The notes under the pieces are model-generated. The model saw only the letters and a list, made by a program, of their open reading frames with translations, had not been told where the DNA came from and searched no databases. A stretch of 64,000 bases of DNA from Membranipora membranacea. Lineage: Eukaryota; Bryozoa; Gymnolaemata; Cheilostomatida; Membraniporidae. Where the stretch lies: positions 40,548,001 to 40,612,000 of the forward strand of contig OU612065.1 of NCBI GenBank assembly GCA_914767715.1, in the 5' to 3' direction. Below, piece after piece: positions 37,062-51,600 of this stretch; positions within the stretch are counted from its first letter, which is position 1, and every line of letters begins with the position of its first letter. The position numbers and the translations under genes were made by a program.

Positions 37062-38400
37062 TTACTTACTTACTTCCCAATTAATCCTAACCGCCTAGCC
37101 TAATTTAATAGGGTGGGCATGCAGGATAAATTAACCAGCTGTGGGTAGATATTCATTGTGGTGTGCTGTTGCGGTTGGTGTGCCAATGATGTTTTTACGT
37201 TCAATGAAAAAACTTAGAAAATAATAATCCAGAAAAAACACACTTACTAGTTGATCGCCACTGGTCAATGGTGTTTCATTTACGGGCTACAGAACATATC
37301 AACAATACAAGTATATAATATAAAGGTATTAGAGGTAACAAGACGAGAATGTTAGTTAGTTTAGTGTAGGATTTTCAAAGTATACTTTAATCTCACCTCT
37401 GACCCGATTGAAATAACTGTGTCGCCACTGATTTATGTTTTGCGTCCAACTGATAACTTTACCTCTGGTATTGTGGTGTGAAGTAAACCCAACGTATGTA
37501 TTTAACTTGATGTCATACAGTCCTGCCTCAATCTTACGTAGGAAAAGTATGTCTAGCTCATCCCTCCTGTTATGAAGAGAAATGATATCATTACGAGACA
37601 TGCAATCAGTCACACTGTCAAGTTTTTTCATATGGTATGTCCACCTTACAGCCCGTCTTTGCACCTTTTCAATAGCGTTAATCAAACCAACATTATGGGG
37701 TGACCATACTGGTGAAGCATATTCTAAAATTGGGCATACAATAGTTTTAAATGCAATAAGCTTGGTCTTACAAGGGGCCTCGGCTAAGTTGCGTCGGATT
37801 AAACCAAGAGATCTATTTGCCTTTGCTGTAATGGTTGAAATGTGGGTGTTCCACTTTAGATTGGACTGGATATGCACACCTAGGTATTTGAAACAGTCAG
37901 AGGAATGGATGGGTTCATTTCCCAGAGTTATGCAGAGGTTTGGGACAGGTTTTCCTACTTGTGCATGTACACACTTTTTAGGATTAAAGGACATTCCCCA
38001 ATCACAAGTCCATCTATAGAGAACATTGACATCTTTTTGAAGCAGAATTGATCATTAGTAACATCGCATAGCAAGAGCGTATCATCTGCGTAAAGGCGAC
38101 AATCTGAATAAGAAACACCAGACTGGATATTATTTATATACAGGAGAAAGAGCAAAGTCCCAAGCACAGAGCCCTGCGGTACACCGGAACAGACCTCAAA
38201 CTCTTTGGAAAGATGTCCGTTCGCGGATACTAGCGAGACTCTGTCCTTGAGCCAGTTCTCAATCCACATGACACACGATTGGTCGTAGTTGTATTTTCGT
38301 AGTTTATACACAAGCAGGTCATGAGAAAAATGGGACTAACAATAGCCTTCTTCCAAATCATAGGTAAACAAGACTTTTCAAGGCTCTTTGACAATCATGT
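37062..38400 (-). mobile_element. LINE remnant, related but different family, frameshifted and internally deleted
   Basis: Minus-strand RT pieces. 38400-38330 reads IWKKAIVSPIF, the start of the RT domain. This is joined by a deletion to DLLVYKLRKYNYD (about 38320), then CSGVPQGSVLGTLLFLLYIN, DCRLYADDTLLL, a frameshift near 38040, and MSFNPKKCVHAQVG through to VKVYFENPTLN and a stop at 37356. The 3'UTR runs to TTACTTACTT-type repeats near 37062. Protein identity to fragment A is moderate. Confidence 0.88.
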
Positions 38401-38984
38401 ATGTTGTTGTATGAGTGTGACTATATCCAGTGGCAGCCTATGCAGAATATGGCTAGACATACAACTTTCATTTACAATTCTTGATGGATAGGTTTAGACA
38501 GTTGTGTCTGGTAGAGTTTTTCAACCTGCTCATCGCAATGGTAATATTTTACCTTATTTTTACCCAGTTGCACAGTAGGCGTCTAATTTTCAAACGCGCT
38601 GCCGGCAAAAAGGAAAGTGATCAATAATTGAGGATATGCTTTCAAAACATCCACGATCTGAAAGAGTATGCTTAATAAGTGGATCTACCAGTTTACATGA
38701 GTCTGCTGTCACAAATAGCCGAGATGCCGCCAACAGCGGTTGCAATAATCCCGTATGTATGTGTATGTACCTTTATTATCTCAAGGTGGTGATTGAGGAA
38801 TGAAAAGCTGGTCTGCCTGCAGTAAAAATTGTTAATAAAAATCCTGATGTCTAAAACTGATAATGATTGCATAAAAATGATTTTTAGTTAACAGAGGATA
38901 CAAAAAAGGTAGAAAATAAACTAAAAGAGTGATTAATTCAAAATACTGATTGTCTGTGATTTAAAACAGTCTCTACGGAGATTA

Positions 38985-39420
38985 AATGTGGTGTCGTAGA
39001 GACCTAAAACGACCAGATGGTAGCTTGTCAAAGGAGAGTAGACGGTTAGGTGCGTTGTTAGCCACCATTATGAGGGCTTTGGACAGCTTCTGGCACGCTT
39101 GGTGATTTTGTCCAGATCAGAGCGGAGAGATGATGGTATATGGCTATTTATTAGGTTGCACACTAGTCCGCTTTCAATGAATTTTTTATAGCATATGGTA
39201 GCGAGTTTATCTGATATTCCCACTAAATGTAGTTTTTTCATTACATGCAGCTTCTTACGAGCTCTCTTAACAAGATTTCCAGTGGTTTTGAGTAATTTGA
39301 CTCATTTTGATATCGTGGTCCCTTGATATTTATATTCCTCAACTCGTATATAACCATCATTAAAACAAAAGCACTTTACCAGTTTTCTATCCGCATAGAA
39401 TTACAATTTGTTGAATGTCA
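38985..39420 (-). mobile_element. Old LINE RT remnant of another family
   Basis: The minus frame, with stops, reads YIRVEEYKYQGTTIS, LVKRARKKLHVMKKLHLVGI, KLATICYKKFIESGLVCNLI and, frameshifted, ALIMVANNAPNRLLSFDKLP. The EYKYLGTTIS / KKARKRLYFLKKL pattern is typical of the RT C-terminal part of animal LINEs. No intact frame. Confidence 0.65.
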
Positions 39421-42400
39421 TCCTGCAAAATGAAAAATGATTATAATTGTTGATTGTATGCTGGATGCATGAGTTTGTATATATGTTGTCACTCTTTTAT
39501 TCATCTCAGTTATAGTAATCAATCTATATTTGTAGATGTTAGATGCCTAGACTGGACCTTAAATATATAATACATAGAACTTAGGCCTACACAGTTGCAA
39601 ACACATGACATAAACAATAATGTTCATCAGGAAAAGGAACGATTCAACCAAGGAAATCTTTTACTCCTTGATTCAACTGAGAGACATTGGAGAGCAACGA
39701 GGAAAAAAAGATTTATTTCTGTGGTTTTGCTCTACCATAAAAGTACACACTTAATTACCAGGACCAGTCTGAGATGTCATGACAAGCAAAACCCCACATA
39801 ACACGACAACCGAACCAATCCCAACAGCTGCTAAACCCATACTGGGAAGGTGTGGAACAATTCGCCACTCTAACAAAATTTCTGACAAAAAAACTGTTAA
39901 AATGTGTAGCTCTTTGTTTGTGTGTTCTGCAGCTTGTGACTTATCTTTAACATTTAAAGTTGTAAGCAATGATATATATTCTGATTACCGAGGTGGATAA
40001 CTCCAACTGATATCTGCTAACCCCATCAATATGAAGCTAGCAGTTAATGTCTATTTGCTATTTACCATTCAACTTGAGTTGGATGATTATGTGCCCATTT
40101 ATGTTTCTATTTTGTAGGGATGAAAATAACAGCTGGTAATAATCAATGTATCTACCTGACATGGAAGCAAATACTCAGTGGACCTGTTTTCAGCTAAACA
40201 AGAATTTGGGGCCCGCTGTGTACATGGCGCTGAGGTGTAAGGTTTTCTTCCTGTGCATTAATAGAATAGAAAGGTAAAGATAACCGAGTGTAAGGATGGT
40301 CAGTGCGTCTGTATGAGACTGTAAAACTTAAATCTACCGCTATAAAATAACCGTGATATCTTTCAATTTGTCTGATTGAAAGATCAAATAAGTGATAACC
40401 TAGAGCGAATTGAGGATGATAAATTGCTTTAAAAAGAATAGCTCAGGTTGTGACTTTTACTCACTCCCCTACAAAGAGGCCTGGCGGCGGTGACACTGAT
40501 ACTGAATACGTAGTGATTAATTTTTCCCAAATTCTTGACACTACAGAAATACACAGGTTAAATATTATTCATGTGTCAGATACACTACTTACATGTGTCC
40601 TTTATACATTAGTAATGAAAACATTTTTAGACAAACAATGCTATTTTATATTTGGGAATTGTCCCCTGTCTAAGGAAGAAGGCACAACTTCTGTAGTTTG
40701 GCGTTTCAATTTTATTTAGGGTGCTATGTGTTGTGCACAACACATAGTCTTAAATTGTCATTTTCATTATCTCATACTATAATTGTACAAGTTGCAATTT
40801 TTGATCTCTTGAATGATAGATCTTACAAATATACATTTTGATATAATGCACATGAATGTGTCTATTGTCTGGACTGATAAAGAGGATGAACAATAGCATT
40901 CTAAAGGTTAAATGTTGACATGCTAAGTAATTACAGAGATAGAGAGCGAGTTGTAGCTGTCAGTAATCAACTTGCTTTTTTGCTGACACATTAAGATAAA
41001 TTAATTTTGGATTTTGGACTTGAAGCTGCTGTGATGCTCATAGTATTTAGTGCGGTGATATCTGACTATAGCTGTATACAGAGATACTCTGCTTTGTTAT
41101 ACAGGCTATTAGTGAGGTGTAAGGCTCTAAGTAATTGGTGATATGTAACACAACAAAACTCAGACAATGTAACGAGAAGGTGAGCCAATACGAACAGGTG
41201 TCTTTGTTATTTATTGATGCTATTAATGGCATTTCAGCTTTTTTTGTCTTTCCTTTGGGGACAATGTTGTTTGAATGGTCAGCTCTATGTGAATATTGAT
41301 GATGCGCACAGCAGCAGACTGTATTGATGAGATTACTATAGTAATGTCACACTATCCATCAGGGGTCGTAGTGTTCAGTAGTATAGTTAGTTATTGATTT
41401 TCTGATTGGTGTACTCGTACAGTTATATGTTGTTTATTGTGTGTTAGCAGTATGTCTCTTCATAGTAATACTTTGTGTATTACATTGTGAAGTCATTCAT
41501 ATAAGGCCAGCCTTGCTCCTCAGCTGTCTGTGTTTTCTCTCTGTAAGTTTATATGATCTATTTTGTTATTAACTCAGGTCATACCCAAGTTGTTTACTTA
41601 CATGTACACCTTTCTACTGTGCTGGGTCAGAGCAGGGAGCTGGTCAGAGCAGGGAGCTGGTCAGAGCAGGGAGCTGGTCAGAGCAGGGAGCTGGTCAGAG
41701 CAAGCCATAGACCTGATCTTTTTTAGATTTTTTTATCCTAAATGAGGGATTTGCTTTGAGTCTATCTGGTGGGAAGGCATTGGATACTAAATCAATTTAT
41801 TCTGCTGAGACCTTGGATTCATTGTAAATGATAATGTAATGTTTCAAGATGTGATATATTTTTGTTGCCATGGTAAATTTAAAGTGCATGTACAATGGTG
41901 GTAATCCCTCCCACAGTCTAGTCTAAGGAGCTTTGTGGAGTCAGTGTTGAATCATATGCCGGTACACATCATCCCTTCTATATCTACATATTGACTAGTT
42001 TGCACATGAAGCTGTGGATGGCTTACACTTCTCGCTTACTCTTTTCTTTTATTGTTTTCAAGCGCATGGTCTTATTTGCTTCTTGCAGTGATCGGTGTAA
42101 AATAAAGTTCATAAGTAGAATATTTTATAACCTTCTAAATATTAAATAGTTGCACATTTTCATGGAAATACAGCTTCACATGGTTATGTTATTTTAATGG
42201 CAATCGTCGAACATGTCTGACAGATTTGCACTCGAATCTAGGTGGATGACCTTAGTATAGTAGCCCTATTATGAGATATTTTATATACTGCAGATTGAAA
42301 TTAGATAATCAGTATATATTACGCATGTATTGCCTCTATGCATTGCTCATTAAAAGGAGGTGATATATGAAAGGGGCAGGTGAAGTCTGCAGAGCCTGGT

Positions 42401-42661
42401 ATTGTCACTCATCAGGGCACCTGTAAGGCATTGTCAGACAGACTGGCACAGACAGCCACACTGTGCCAGTACTATTTTACTGTGCAGAGTGAGTTAATGC
42501 TGGAATGTACTGAATATTTATCTCATACTTCACTCAGGAACTCATGGAATCTGCTCTGTAGTGAGGATAACTTCCCTCGCGCAGTTAAAAGTACGTGTGG
42601 CCTAAGTTTGCATAACTACCAACTGTAAACAGGAAGCCAGAACTGCAGCGAGCGTAACGAT
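39421..42661. other. Intergenic region upstream of the Patched-like gene
   Basis: No supported exon. It contains a perfect 24-bp palindrome (40724-40747, arms CTATGTGTTGTG) and a 17-bp minisatellite at 41624-41706. The Patched-like start exon shows no clear acceptor just upstream, so the promoter or 5'UTR is probably near 42.0-42.6 kb. Confidence 0.45.
41624..41706. repeat. 17-bp minisatellite GAGCAGGGAGCTGGTCA
   Basis: Four and a half nearly perfect copies. No coding meaning seen. Confidence 0.95.
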
Positions 42662-45600
42662 ATGGGAAATGATAGTGATGTGGAGAAAGAGTATGAGCTG
42701 AAACGGGAAGAACATCGGAGAAAAAAGCAGCAGGCGGCGTCATGGGTTCAGAAAGCAGGCACAGTCGTCTCGGAAGGGTTAGAGAAACTTTTCTTCAGGT
42801 GAGTTATATTGAAGCCTCAAACCTTATTGTAGGATTTAACATAGTAATAGATGTAAGGTGTAGAATTGTATTTTGTATGGCGGTGAGCGATCAGTCTTGT
42901 CTCATGATGAGTCTGTTTGATGAAGCTCCCTGCACCGACTTGTCCTTGGATTAGATTAGTCTGAGTGTGAAGTCCATATCTTTAATTCAGTTTACTTTAC
43001 TGGACTATTGATTTAGAAACTCGACAAACAGCTAAGACCGTATGTTTTATCATAATAGAAAATAATAGCATCAGATATAATACAATAATCAATGCCAATG
43101 ATGTTAATTAAGCTTGTAAAGTGAAAGCACACGGTGTAAGGACATCTTAAGTGTATTATTTCTCTTTAATTACTAGTTTGCAGACCTCATTACCCGACTG
43201 ACCCCAAAAAACTAGTCAGGTTTCTATGTTGAAATTTGTGAGAAATATCGCCAAGTCCATAATGCAGTCAGAAACACAAGCTGTTATTGTAATGAGTCAG
43301 CCTTCCACTTTATTGTTTCCAGTTGATACGGGAACTGCTGTTTCCAGGTTTGAGAAAAAAACTAAACCAGAAACTCCAAGGCTCAATTGAAGGTCCAATA
43401 GAAGGGTCTGGGAGGGATGCGTTGTTAGTTTAGGTGGCACAATGCAGATGATTGACATAACTTCAGTAATAAGTCACATGTATCCATCAATTATGTCAGT
43501 GATAACCACTAATTTGTGTTCAAACAAAGTTTAGAGTGGTTTTTATATTCACTGTGCACAAACTGTGTGGAACATTATATATAGCCTTCTTTTGTTTCAT
43601 TTGTTGTCATTATTTTGATTTGTTGATGATGACACAAAGAAGCTTTAAAATAAAAAAAATGTCCTTCAAGCTGAAGTTTAGGGATAATTGTAGTTAAAGA
43701 GCTCTAACTCCGGTGGTTCAGTGGCATTACATTATCATCATAGATGATAATGTAATGCCACTGAACCACTGGAGTTAGAGCTCTTTAACTAGGATAATTG
43801 GTATCTGATATGAAGTTAATGGCCGACCTACCCAAGATTGAATATAACTATCTACTATCTCTAGTAGAACAAAATATGACTCATGCTTCAAATGTATTCC
43901 AGCACAATAATTACATGATACCAAAACCAGACATCTGCAAACTGAATTCTTATTGAAGTTTTTTAGCCCTGAATTTATACTGGCTTATAATAAGTCCAGT
44001 ATAATAATCTGTGTTTTTATCCCAGGTTTATACGCAGGTCATATTAAATAAATTTATATAAAAAGCTAAACAGCTACAAACAAGGCTGATCTTCCGCCAC
44101 ACTGTTTCTATGTTTGAGACGTGTTTTGTAGGTTGGGGTTTGCGATAGCGAGCCGACCGTGGACAGTGGTGTTATGTACTTTCTTCTTCTCAGCTCTGTT
44201 TGGCCTCGGTATGATCAGGTTTGAGCTGAAGGATAGCTCAGCTCCTATATGGATACCCGAGGACTCGAAGGTACTCACTAATCAGGAGTGGGTCGAGCAA
44301 AACTTTCCTGTCAAATACAGATTCAATGTAATCATCGTTACTGCTGAGAATATCCTGGAGCCTAAGGCTCTGCAACAGGTGAGGCTCCCCCCCCCCTCCC
44401 ATCCTGTAGGGCCCTCCCATCCTGTAGGGATATATACACATACACGTGATGAGCTGTGTGACAGCAGGTGAGGCTCCCCCCCCCCCCCGTCCTGTAGGGT
44501 TATATACACATGCACGTGTTGGGCTGTGTGGTATCAGGGTTTGACCTGAGATTGGCAGAGTACGGAATTTTTATTTTTTATGATTATTTTAAATACTTTT
44601 ATTACTGCTGCTGCCTGTCGCAGAGAGCAGACCTTTTCCTCCCCACACACGATGCAGGTAAAAGCTGAATCTAATATACACTAGTGGGTTTATATATTGT
44701 TAAACCACCATCATACGGGTTACATAATGGGTCAATAATAGTACAAATATGGCATTGTGGAAAGTTTTGATGGCAAATTAGATTATAGCAAAGCAAAGTG
44801 TCCTTATCAATTCTGCATCGAGACATTCCACTCAAGGACAATGGGGTTGTTTTGAGTTGATGATAATAGTTTGAGTGACTAGGAAGGAACATGAGCTTGA
44901 GTTTTAGTTTCTGATCAGGTATTCTTATTAAAAAGATCAAAATCTAGAACTAGAACCTAGAACAAAATCTAGGCTGTAGATGACAAAGTCAACGCAATAA
45001 CTACATTATTTGCTAAAACTTTAATTGTTTTGATCACTTCACCCAAAAAACTAGCGCACTTTGAACTCCATTATCAGAACAATTCTTATTTCAATCTCCT
45101 CATTGTTATTGATAGAGGACACTGATAGAGCTCTGACAGAGCCAAGTATTGTAGTCAGTAGAGTAGGAGTTTTCAGAAATTGCTTTGTATAAACTCATAG
45201 ACTCCAAGTTCTATTGAGTGTATTATATTATATATAAATTGCGAGTAGATAGAGTAGATACTGCTTTATCGATGGCATCGTCACATTGACTAGTCGGGTC
45301 AAAGCCATTAATCAATTTAGAAAACTGCCACACCTGCATTGAAGCCATCGCATCGAGTCTTCAGGAGTAATCTAACTCCACCCTCAGGCTCTCATCGCAC
45401 ATGTGTGCAGCCAGTTATCACTCTAAGCTGTGCTCCCATCCAGACACCGCACTGATCGGATTCCACCGACCCAGACCTTATACTTGAGAACGGAATACTG
45501 GACACAATTATAAGGTTTAGTTATGTTCAGAAAGGGTTTTAAAAAAGTGTTTTATACCTGGAGGCCGCCGCTAAGTTTCTAGACAAGCTTATGTAGTTAT

Positions 45601-48600
45601 GTTATGCTTATGTAGGTTTGCCAAATTAGCAACTTTGTAAAAGCTAGAAGCAGCATTCATAAGCATAAGAGCGAATATTAAGATACATAAATTGAATGTG
45701 ATGTTTAGGAATTAGCAAAGTATGGGGGTCTCGGAGTGCTGCCATCTTTTAACTAAAAAAAGTCTGCTGAGTGCTTCAAAGTTGCAGCCGCAAAGAGACA
45801 AAATAAAGCCACTATGATATAGACACTATAAGATATAGAATTAAACATGAGTTGTTGTGTAGGCTGATATATCAGAGTATGTTATGTGAGTATGAGGTGA
45901 TGAGCTGTCCGCCGATCAGCTGGCCGATCAGCTGATCGTCATTGTTTGATGAGTTATGTGACAATCAGTTAATCTTATCTAAAGTAGTGAGTGGATCCTC
46001 TCATACCCTCAGTGTGAGATGTACGATAAAACTATACTATCACCGATAACATACTAAGGTGAAGGTCATCTCTGAGGTGAAGGCGACCACTGAGATAACG
46101 ATACCATCGAGGTGACGGTCATCACATAAAACAGCTCATTCTACCAAACATAACCTGTATAAGCAATGATGATAATCTGAGTAAATTTTGGGGTGTTTTA
46201 GTCACATGGTGTTTGTCTAAATAAGGCATGCTACATTTAGGGTTCGAGCTGGCGGCGGCGGCGGTGGCAGCGGCTCATCAGTAGAATGGGAAGTCTCAAC
46301 TGCGGGCAAATTGGATCAAACTTGTTCTTGTGTTTGCCCTCTCCAATCTTATATTACAAGTGGGGCCCACAAGGTTTCAAATGGATGGAAGGTCAAATAT
46401 AGGTAACTGATGTACAATAAGAATATGACTTGCTAAAAGAGACTAAGAATGTGACAAGCCATTGTAAAATAATTCCAATGAATCTGAGCACTTTTTTTAA
46501 CGCAAAAATTAAAACTTAAAATGTCTTCCATGCCTAGGATTATGAGGAATAAATCGATCATTGTAAAATTAATTTAGATATAGATCGGCTTTCTTTTGAC
46601 CTTTTCTTAGTTTAAATGTTCTGTTATTTTTTATTGTAGATGCTAAGAATAGATCAGCAGATTAAAGCTTTGAATGAACCAAACAACACAAACCCAACTC
46701 TCAACTTTAACTGGACCTCTCTCTGTATAAAGTATGTATCAGCTAGATGGGAGAAGTGGATAGGCTGCCCTGTCCTCACTGGTCACTTTGTTAGTGGGTT
46801 GGGCTGAGGTCGGGCAGATACCCATATCCCACCAACTCAGATAATCAGATCGTGCTATTCTCTCCCACCAACTCAGATAATCAGATCGTGCTATTTTCTT
46901 CTGCATCTCAGCAAAATAATATAATTGGTTTAACTCTGAGGCCCATCATAGCCTGCCAACTTTTACGCCCACTCATCAAAAAACAAAACTTTTATCCCGA
47001 CTTGGGGCCTCACTCTACTTATGAGCTTGTCGAGATATCTGATGTCTTTATAATGGCCTGTGTTTGTTTCAAAACTTAATCAAAATTAAACAGTGGCAAC
47101 TCAATATTTTGTATTACAAAAGCTACAAAAAGAAATAGAAATCGCTTGCTTCCTCATTATTCATATCATCCTCGGACCTCGATCAGTCAGTCAAACTGTT
47201 CAATGTAGAATTACTCAAAAGATAAGCAAGCTGCTGGCCCAGCCTTGCTTGCCATGACTTGTATTTTTCCCTGCCGTATATCAGGTGTGATATTTCACTG
47301 ATTCTACCTGTTATAACCATATACTGCAGATAAGTCTGTGAAAGAAACTACATGAATATCCACTTTTACTTATGCTGTCAACAACTAAGACAACCATCCA
47401 ACCCAACCCCTGATCAACGCCTCAACTGTAGAAATAACGTCCCAGCTAAATAAGGGAGCCAGAAATAAAATAATTCAGAAGCTAATATTGCGTTATGATG
47501 ATGTGCTGATAATATGAAGCTGTTTGTGGGGTAGATTGTCGGAGGCATGCTGGTCTAACAGTATACTGGAGCTGTGGAGCTTTAATCAGGAGGAGATAGA
47601 TAAACTGGAGAGTGTGGAGCAAGTCAGTGAGGTGTTAGATTCCGTAACTAAGAGTCCCGTCTATGGATTCGACTTCAAACCACAGGATTGGCTTGGAGAG
47701 GTATCCTATAATGAAGAAGGCAAGATCATCCAGGCCAGAGCAGCTAAGATGTTATATGTTATACAGGCGACCAGCTCTGATGAATTCAATAATAAAATAG
47801 TGGTGAGACAGTATTTATATATGTAATATAATTATACACCGCCGGCAGTCTTCTCACTCAACCGCACACCTGCTCTGTTACTAGTAATTGAAATTAAAAG
47901 ATGAAATGTCAGGAGAGTGTATCTTCACACCATATTTTATCTTGCTGACTGAGTGCCTACATTTTGTCCCTAAGATTTGACGCGTTTTGTCGATCGGAAT
48001 AGGAGGCATGTGTTGTTACAGTGCTGTTGGGAGGGCAATCCAGATCTCTGGTCATGATGTAATCTATCACTTGTTATTTTTGCTGCAGGCTCCGGACTTG
48101 TTATGGGAGACGAGGTTTATAGAGTTAGGTCGGGAGTTAGATGACCAATCAGAAGGCCTCATACAGAGTGTAGATATCAGCGCTGTACGAAGGTAAGGGC
48201 TGGTCACATAAGTTAAGATAGCCCCCTCTTCCCCTCCCCCTCCCCCTCCACCTCACCCCTCCCCCACCGCCCTTCCTTCCATAGAAATGATTCTTCCACG
48301 CCCTCCATGTCATAGAAAGGATATAGAACATACTGTTTCCTGGCTAGTGATGCTGATGTTTGAAGGGTTTCCTTCTCACCTCCTGACAAAGCGATGAGAG
48401 AGTTCATTAGACTAATGGCTTCTGCTGGTCTGAGCATCAATCAGAATTGTTTTGACACATGTTTTGACACTGTCATGTTTAGCATCTTTCAATTCAAATT
48501 CAATGTCAGTTTTAAACTGTCAAGAATAACAAGACAAGTAATAATAAACTTCCCCACCCAAAGCTCATAGTGATCAATGAGTCATGGGGACTTAAAGCAG

Positions 48601-51600
48601 GACTTTTATGGCGTGATGTTTCAGTTTGATTATATGTTCGGCCCCTATAGACATTCCCAATTTGTTTTTTGAATGATATGAATTCTTGGATGTATAAACA
48701 CAATTTGCTCATGTGATATTACATTTTGTCCTAATCAGTTGTTCACTTGTCATTAGATAATTGAGACGATTTAGTGGACTGTTATCATTTATGGAATTGT
48801 CCTCCCACATGGCTACATTAAGCTAACTGGGAAGAAAAGGGTCTGGGATGGGAATGCTCTCTGTGCTGTCTCTCCCTGTATGACGAGAGCTTGATAGTGA
48901 TAGTGTAGATTGACTTTCAAACTGTGTAACGAAGATACAACAGATTTCACCTTAAGATTTACTCTACCGTTTACAGTGAATGTCTCCATAATATCCCGTG
49001 TATTGTTACACAGAATCATTACACCGTATTATTAACTGAAGTACTTATAGAGACTGAAGTATACTTATTACCCGCTCAGTAGTAGCCCTGTCACGTGGCC
49101 TAGTGTGACAAGGCTAGCTCAGTAGCTGGTTTGTTGAGAGTCTTTAATATTGAGAAAATTAGTAACAATTTTCTTGTCCGTAAAAAAGTACAAGGACTAA
49201 TAAGTAGGTCTGAACAATGATATAATCTCACAAACTGTCCATATCAATGTCGCTGTCATTATAATATGTCACCGTCGAGTGGCTTCTTGAATAACAGATC
49301 GACCTGCATCAAAATATGCTGACTGTTTTAATAGTGAGACACCAGAATTATTATCCAATGTTATTCTAGGGGCCTTGAATAACAGATCAACATGCATCAA
49401 AATATGCTGACTGTTTTAATAGCGAGACACCAGAATTATTATCCAATGTTATTCTAGGGGCGGTGCTGACTTTTGAAAAACTTTTCGAAAATTTGCACAC
49501 TGAATGTAATATTTATTTTAGTACTTGCACTTCAATTAGACTGAGTAATATCAAAAACAAAGTGGACCTGACAGTGGGTCAAAAACAAACCCTCAACACA
49601 TAGTGCTGCGCAAGTAAAATTCATGTTAGATTTTACATAGTATGTGTAAAATATCCATGGCCATGCAGCACTCATTGTAGTGGTAATGACATGAGGTTTC
49701 AGTGTCTGATCAAGTTGTATCTCTACTTACAGTTTTCGAGACGAGTCGGATAACTCGTTTGAAGGCGACGTTATGTTACTTATGGCCGGTGTCGGAGTCA
49801 TTATCTGTTATGTGGCAATCATTCTCGGAAAGTTTAACGAAGTCGAACACAAAGTAAGTCAATGTTAATAAGAGTAAAATGTACATACATCTACCTACAT
49901 CTACCTACATCTACCTACATCTACCTACATGTACCTACATGTACCTCACATTCTGAGATACTTGTGTCTTGGAGTACAGAATATACGGGTTTATCTCCCA
50001 CTCTCCTTGCCTGTCTTATCATGTCGTGATTTTGCTGAACCTGTTGACCTTGTCTCGACCTTGACTTGACCTCATTATCACTTCTCTATACATATTAAGT
50101 TTGCAATTTTGGTCTTAATTCGCCCACAAATGTCTCGAGGGATCAAACTCAATCATATGTGATTATAATCATTTATAGAGAATTCCGTGACTATGATAAG
50201 CTTTGTGCAGGCTAGACAGCGGCGACTATAAGACAGCGACATCTCAAGGTCACTTGATATACTCGCTGTGGTTTAGTGCAGATGTAGAAGAAGTGAATGT
50301 GTATACTGAGCTAAGCTCAGATGGAGAGGGGGGTGTACAGGCAACACTCAACTGTTCTACGTTATTCACACTATTATCAGTTACCACATCAACTCTCCCT
50401 AATGAATGATATAAGTCGTACTTACCCTTATCTGAGAGTGATAACTAAACTTATTTTACTTTGTAATATTGAAGGTATATCTGGCTCTGGTTGGAGTATT
50501 TGGTATTGGACTGGCCAGTCTGGTATCTTATGGGTTTGCGTCAGCGATAGGCATGTTCTACGGACCGATTCACCCCATCCTACCTTTCCTGCTGTTAGGT
50601 AAGTAAGCTCTGGAGTTCTCGTATTATTGATCCGACAGCTGGTGATTTTAGTGTGTATAGCGCTGCTGTGATGTCATCATGGTCAGCAGTTATATATGGT
50701 AATATCCGAGAGTCTTACTGATGCAATAATAATAATGACTTATAACAATATTATTAATTAACTGTAATACTCAATTAATTTATGATAAAACTATTTTTGA
50801 ATGACCAATTTCCTGCAACTCAAACCTCAACTCCAATTCATGCGATCTCATATTAGTTTTGATTTAGAATAAATGCATTCCAGAGCATAGAGAATGTATA
50901 TTCTGGGCTTTGGCTACATAACGTCAAAATAACTCTCTGACGATGTGCTCACGGTCATTCTGTGGAATGTAATCATTGTCCTATCACACTGTGTGTGGTC
51001 TGAACTGAGCAGCCAGAAGTGGAATTAATATCCATAATTGCTTTTAAAATTGTTGTTATGGTATGCGCTGACCTGAAATAAACAAAAAGAAAATTCCCTA
51101 AGATTTCTAACGTTATCCTTCAAACTGTAGTTTTCCCAAAAGTATTCTTCAATATTTCTGTCAATCAGTGCTGTGAAAATGAATGCAGCACATTCAGAAT
51201 TTCATGGAATTTCAAATTACTTTACTTAGAAATGCTCAACTTGTTTGATTATAACATGCAACAAGTATACTTTTCAATAAAAACGCAAAGAGTGAGAATC
51301 TGAGATTTGTGCCAAGTGGGGGCGAGGGTGTACACTTCTCTGTATTATGTTACACAGTGTAATAAGTACTTCCTGATTGAAGTTTCACAGTATGCCTGTC
51401 TTGTTGTGCCTTCCTATTCTGCCTGACACAACTCGTGGGGTTGTTGTCCTATAAGCTGAAAATAACATGTGTAACAAGGATTCAAACTGAACGTCTGACA
51501 CACTGAGCGGTTCACATATTGATAAGTTGGTTTTGGTTCTCTCTGTAGGTCTAGGTGTTGATGACATGTTTGTCATTATCGAGGCTTGGAATAACCTGAC

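Noticed and set aside
42380-42628. 82-codon plus-strand frame just upstream of the Patched-like start
   Set aside because: Out of frame with exon 42662 and no homology seen; may overlap the 5'UTR.
50203-50410. Frame beginning with a CAG acceptor, containing LDSGDYKTATSQGHLIYSLW
   Set aside because: It lies between Patched-like exons that already join in phase (EVEHK to VYLALVG, as in the family); including it would break the transmembrane helix.
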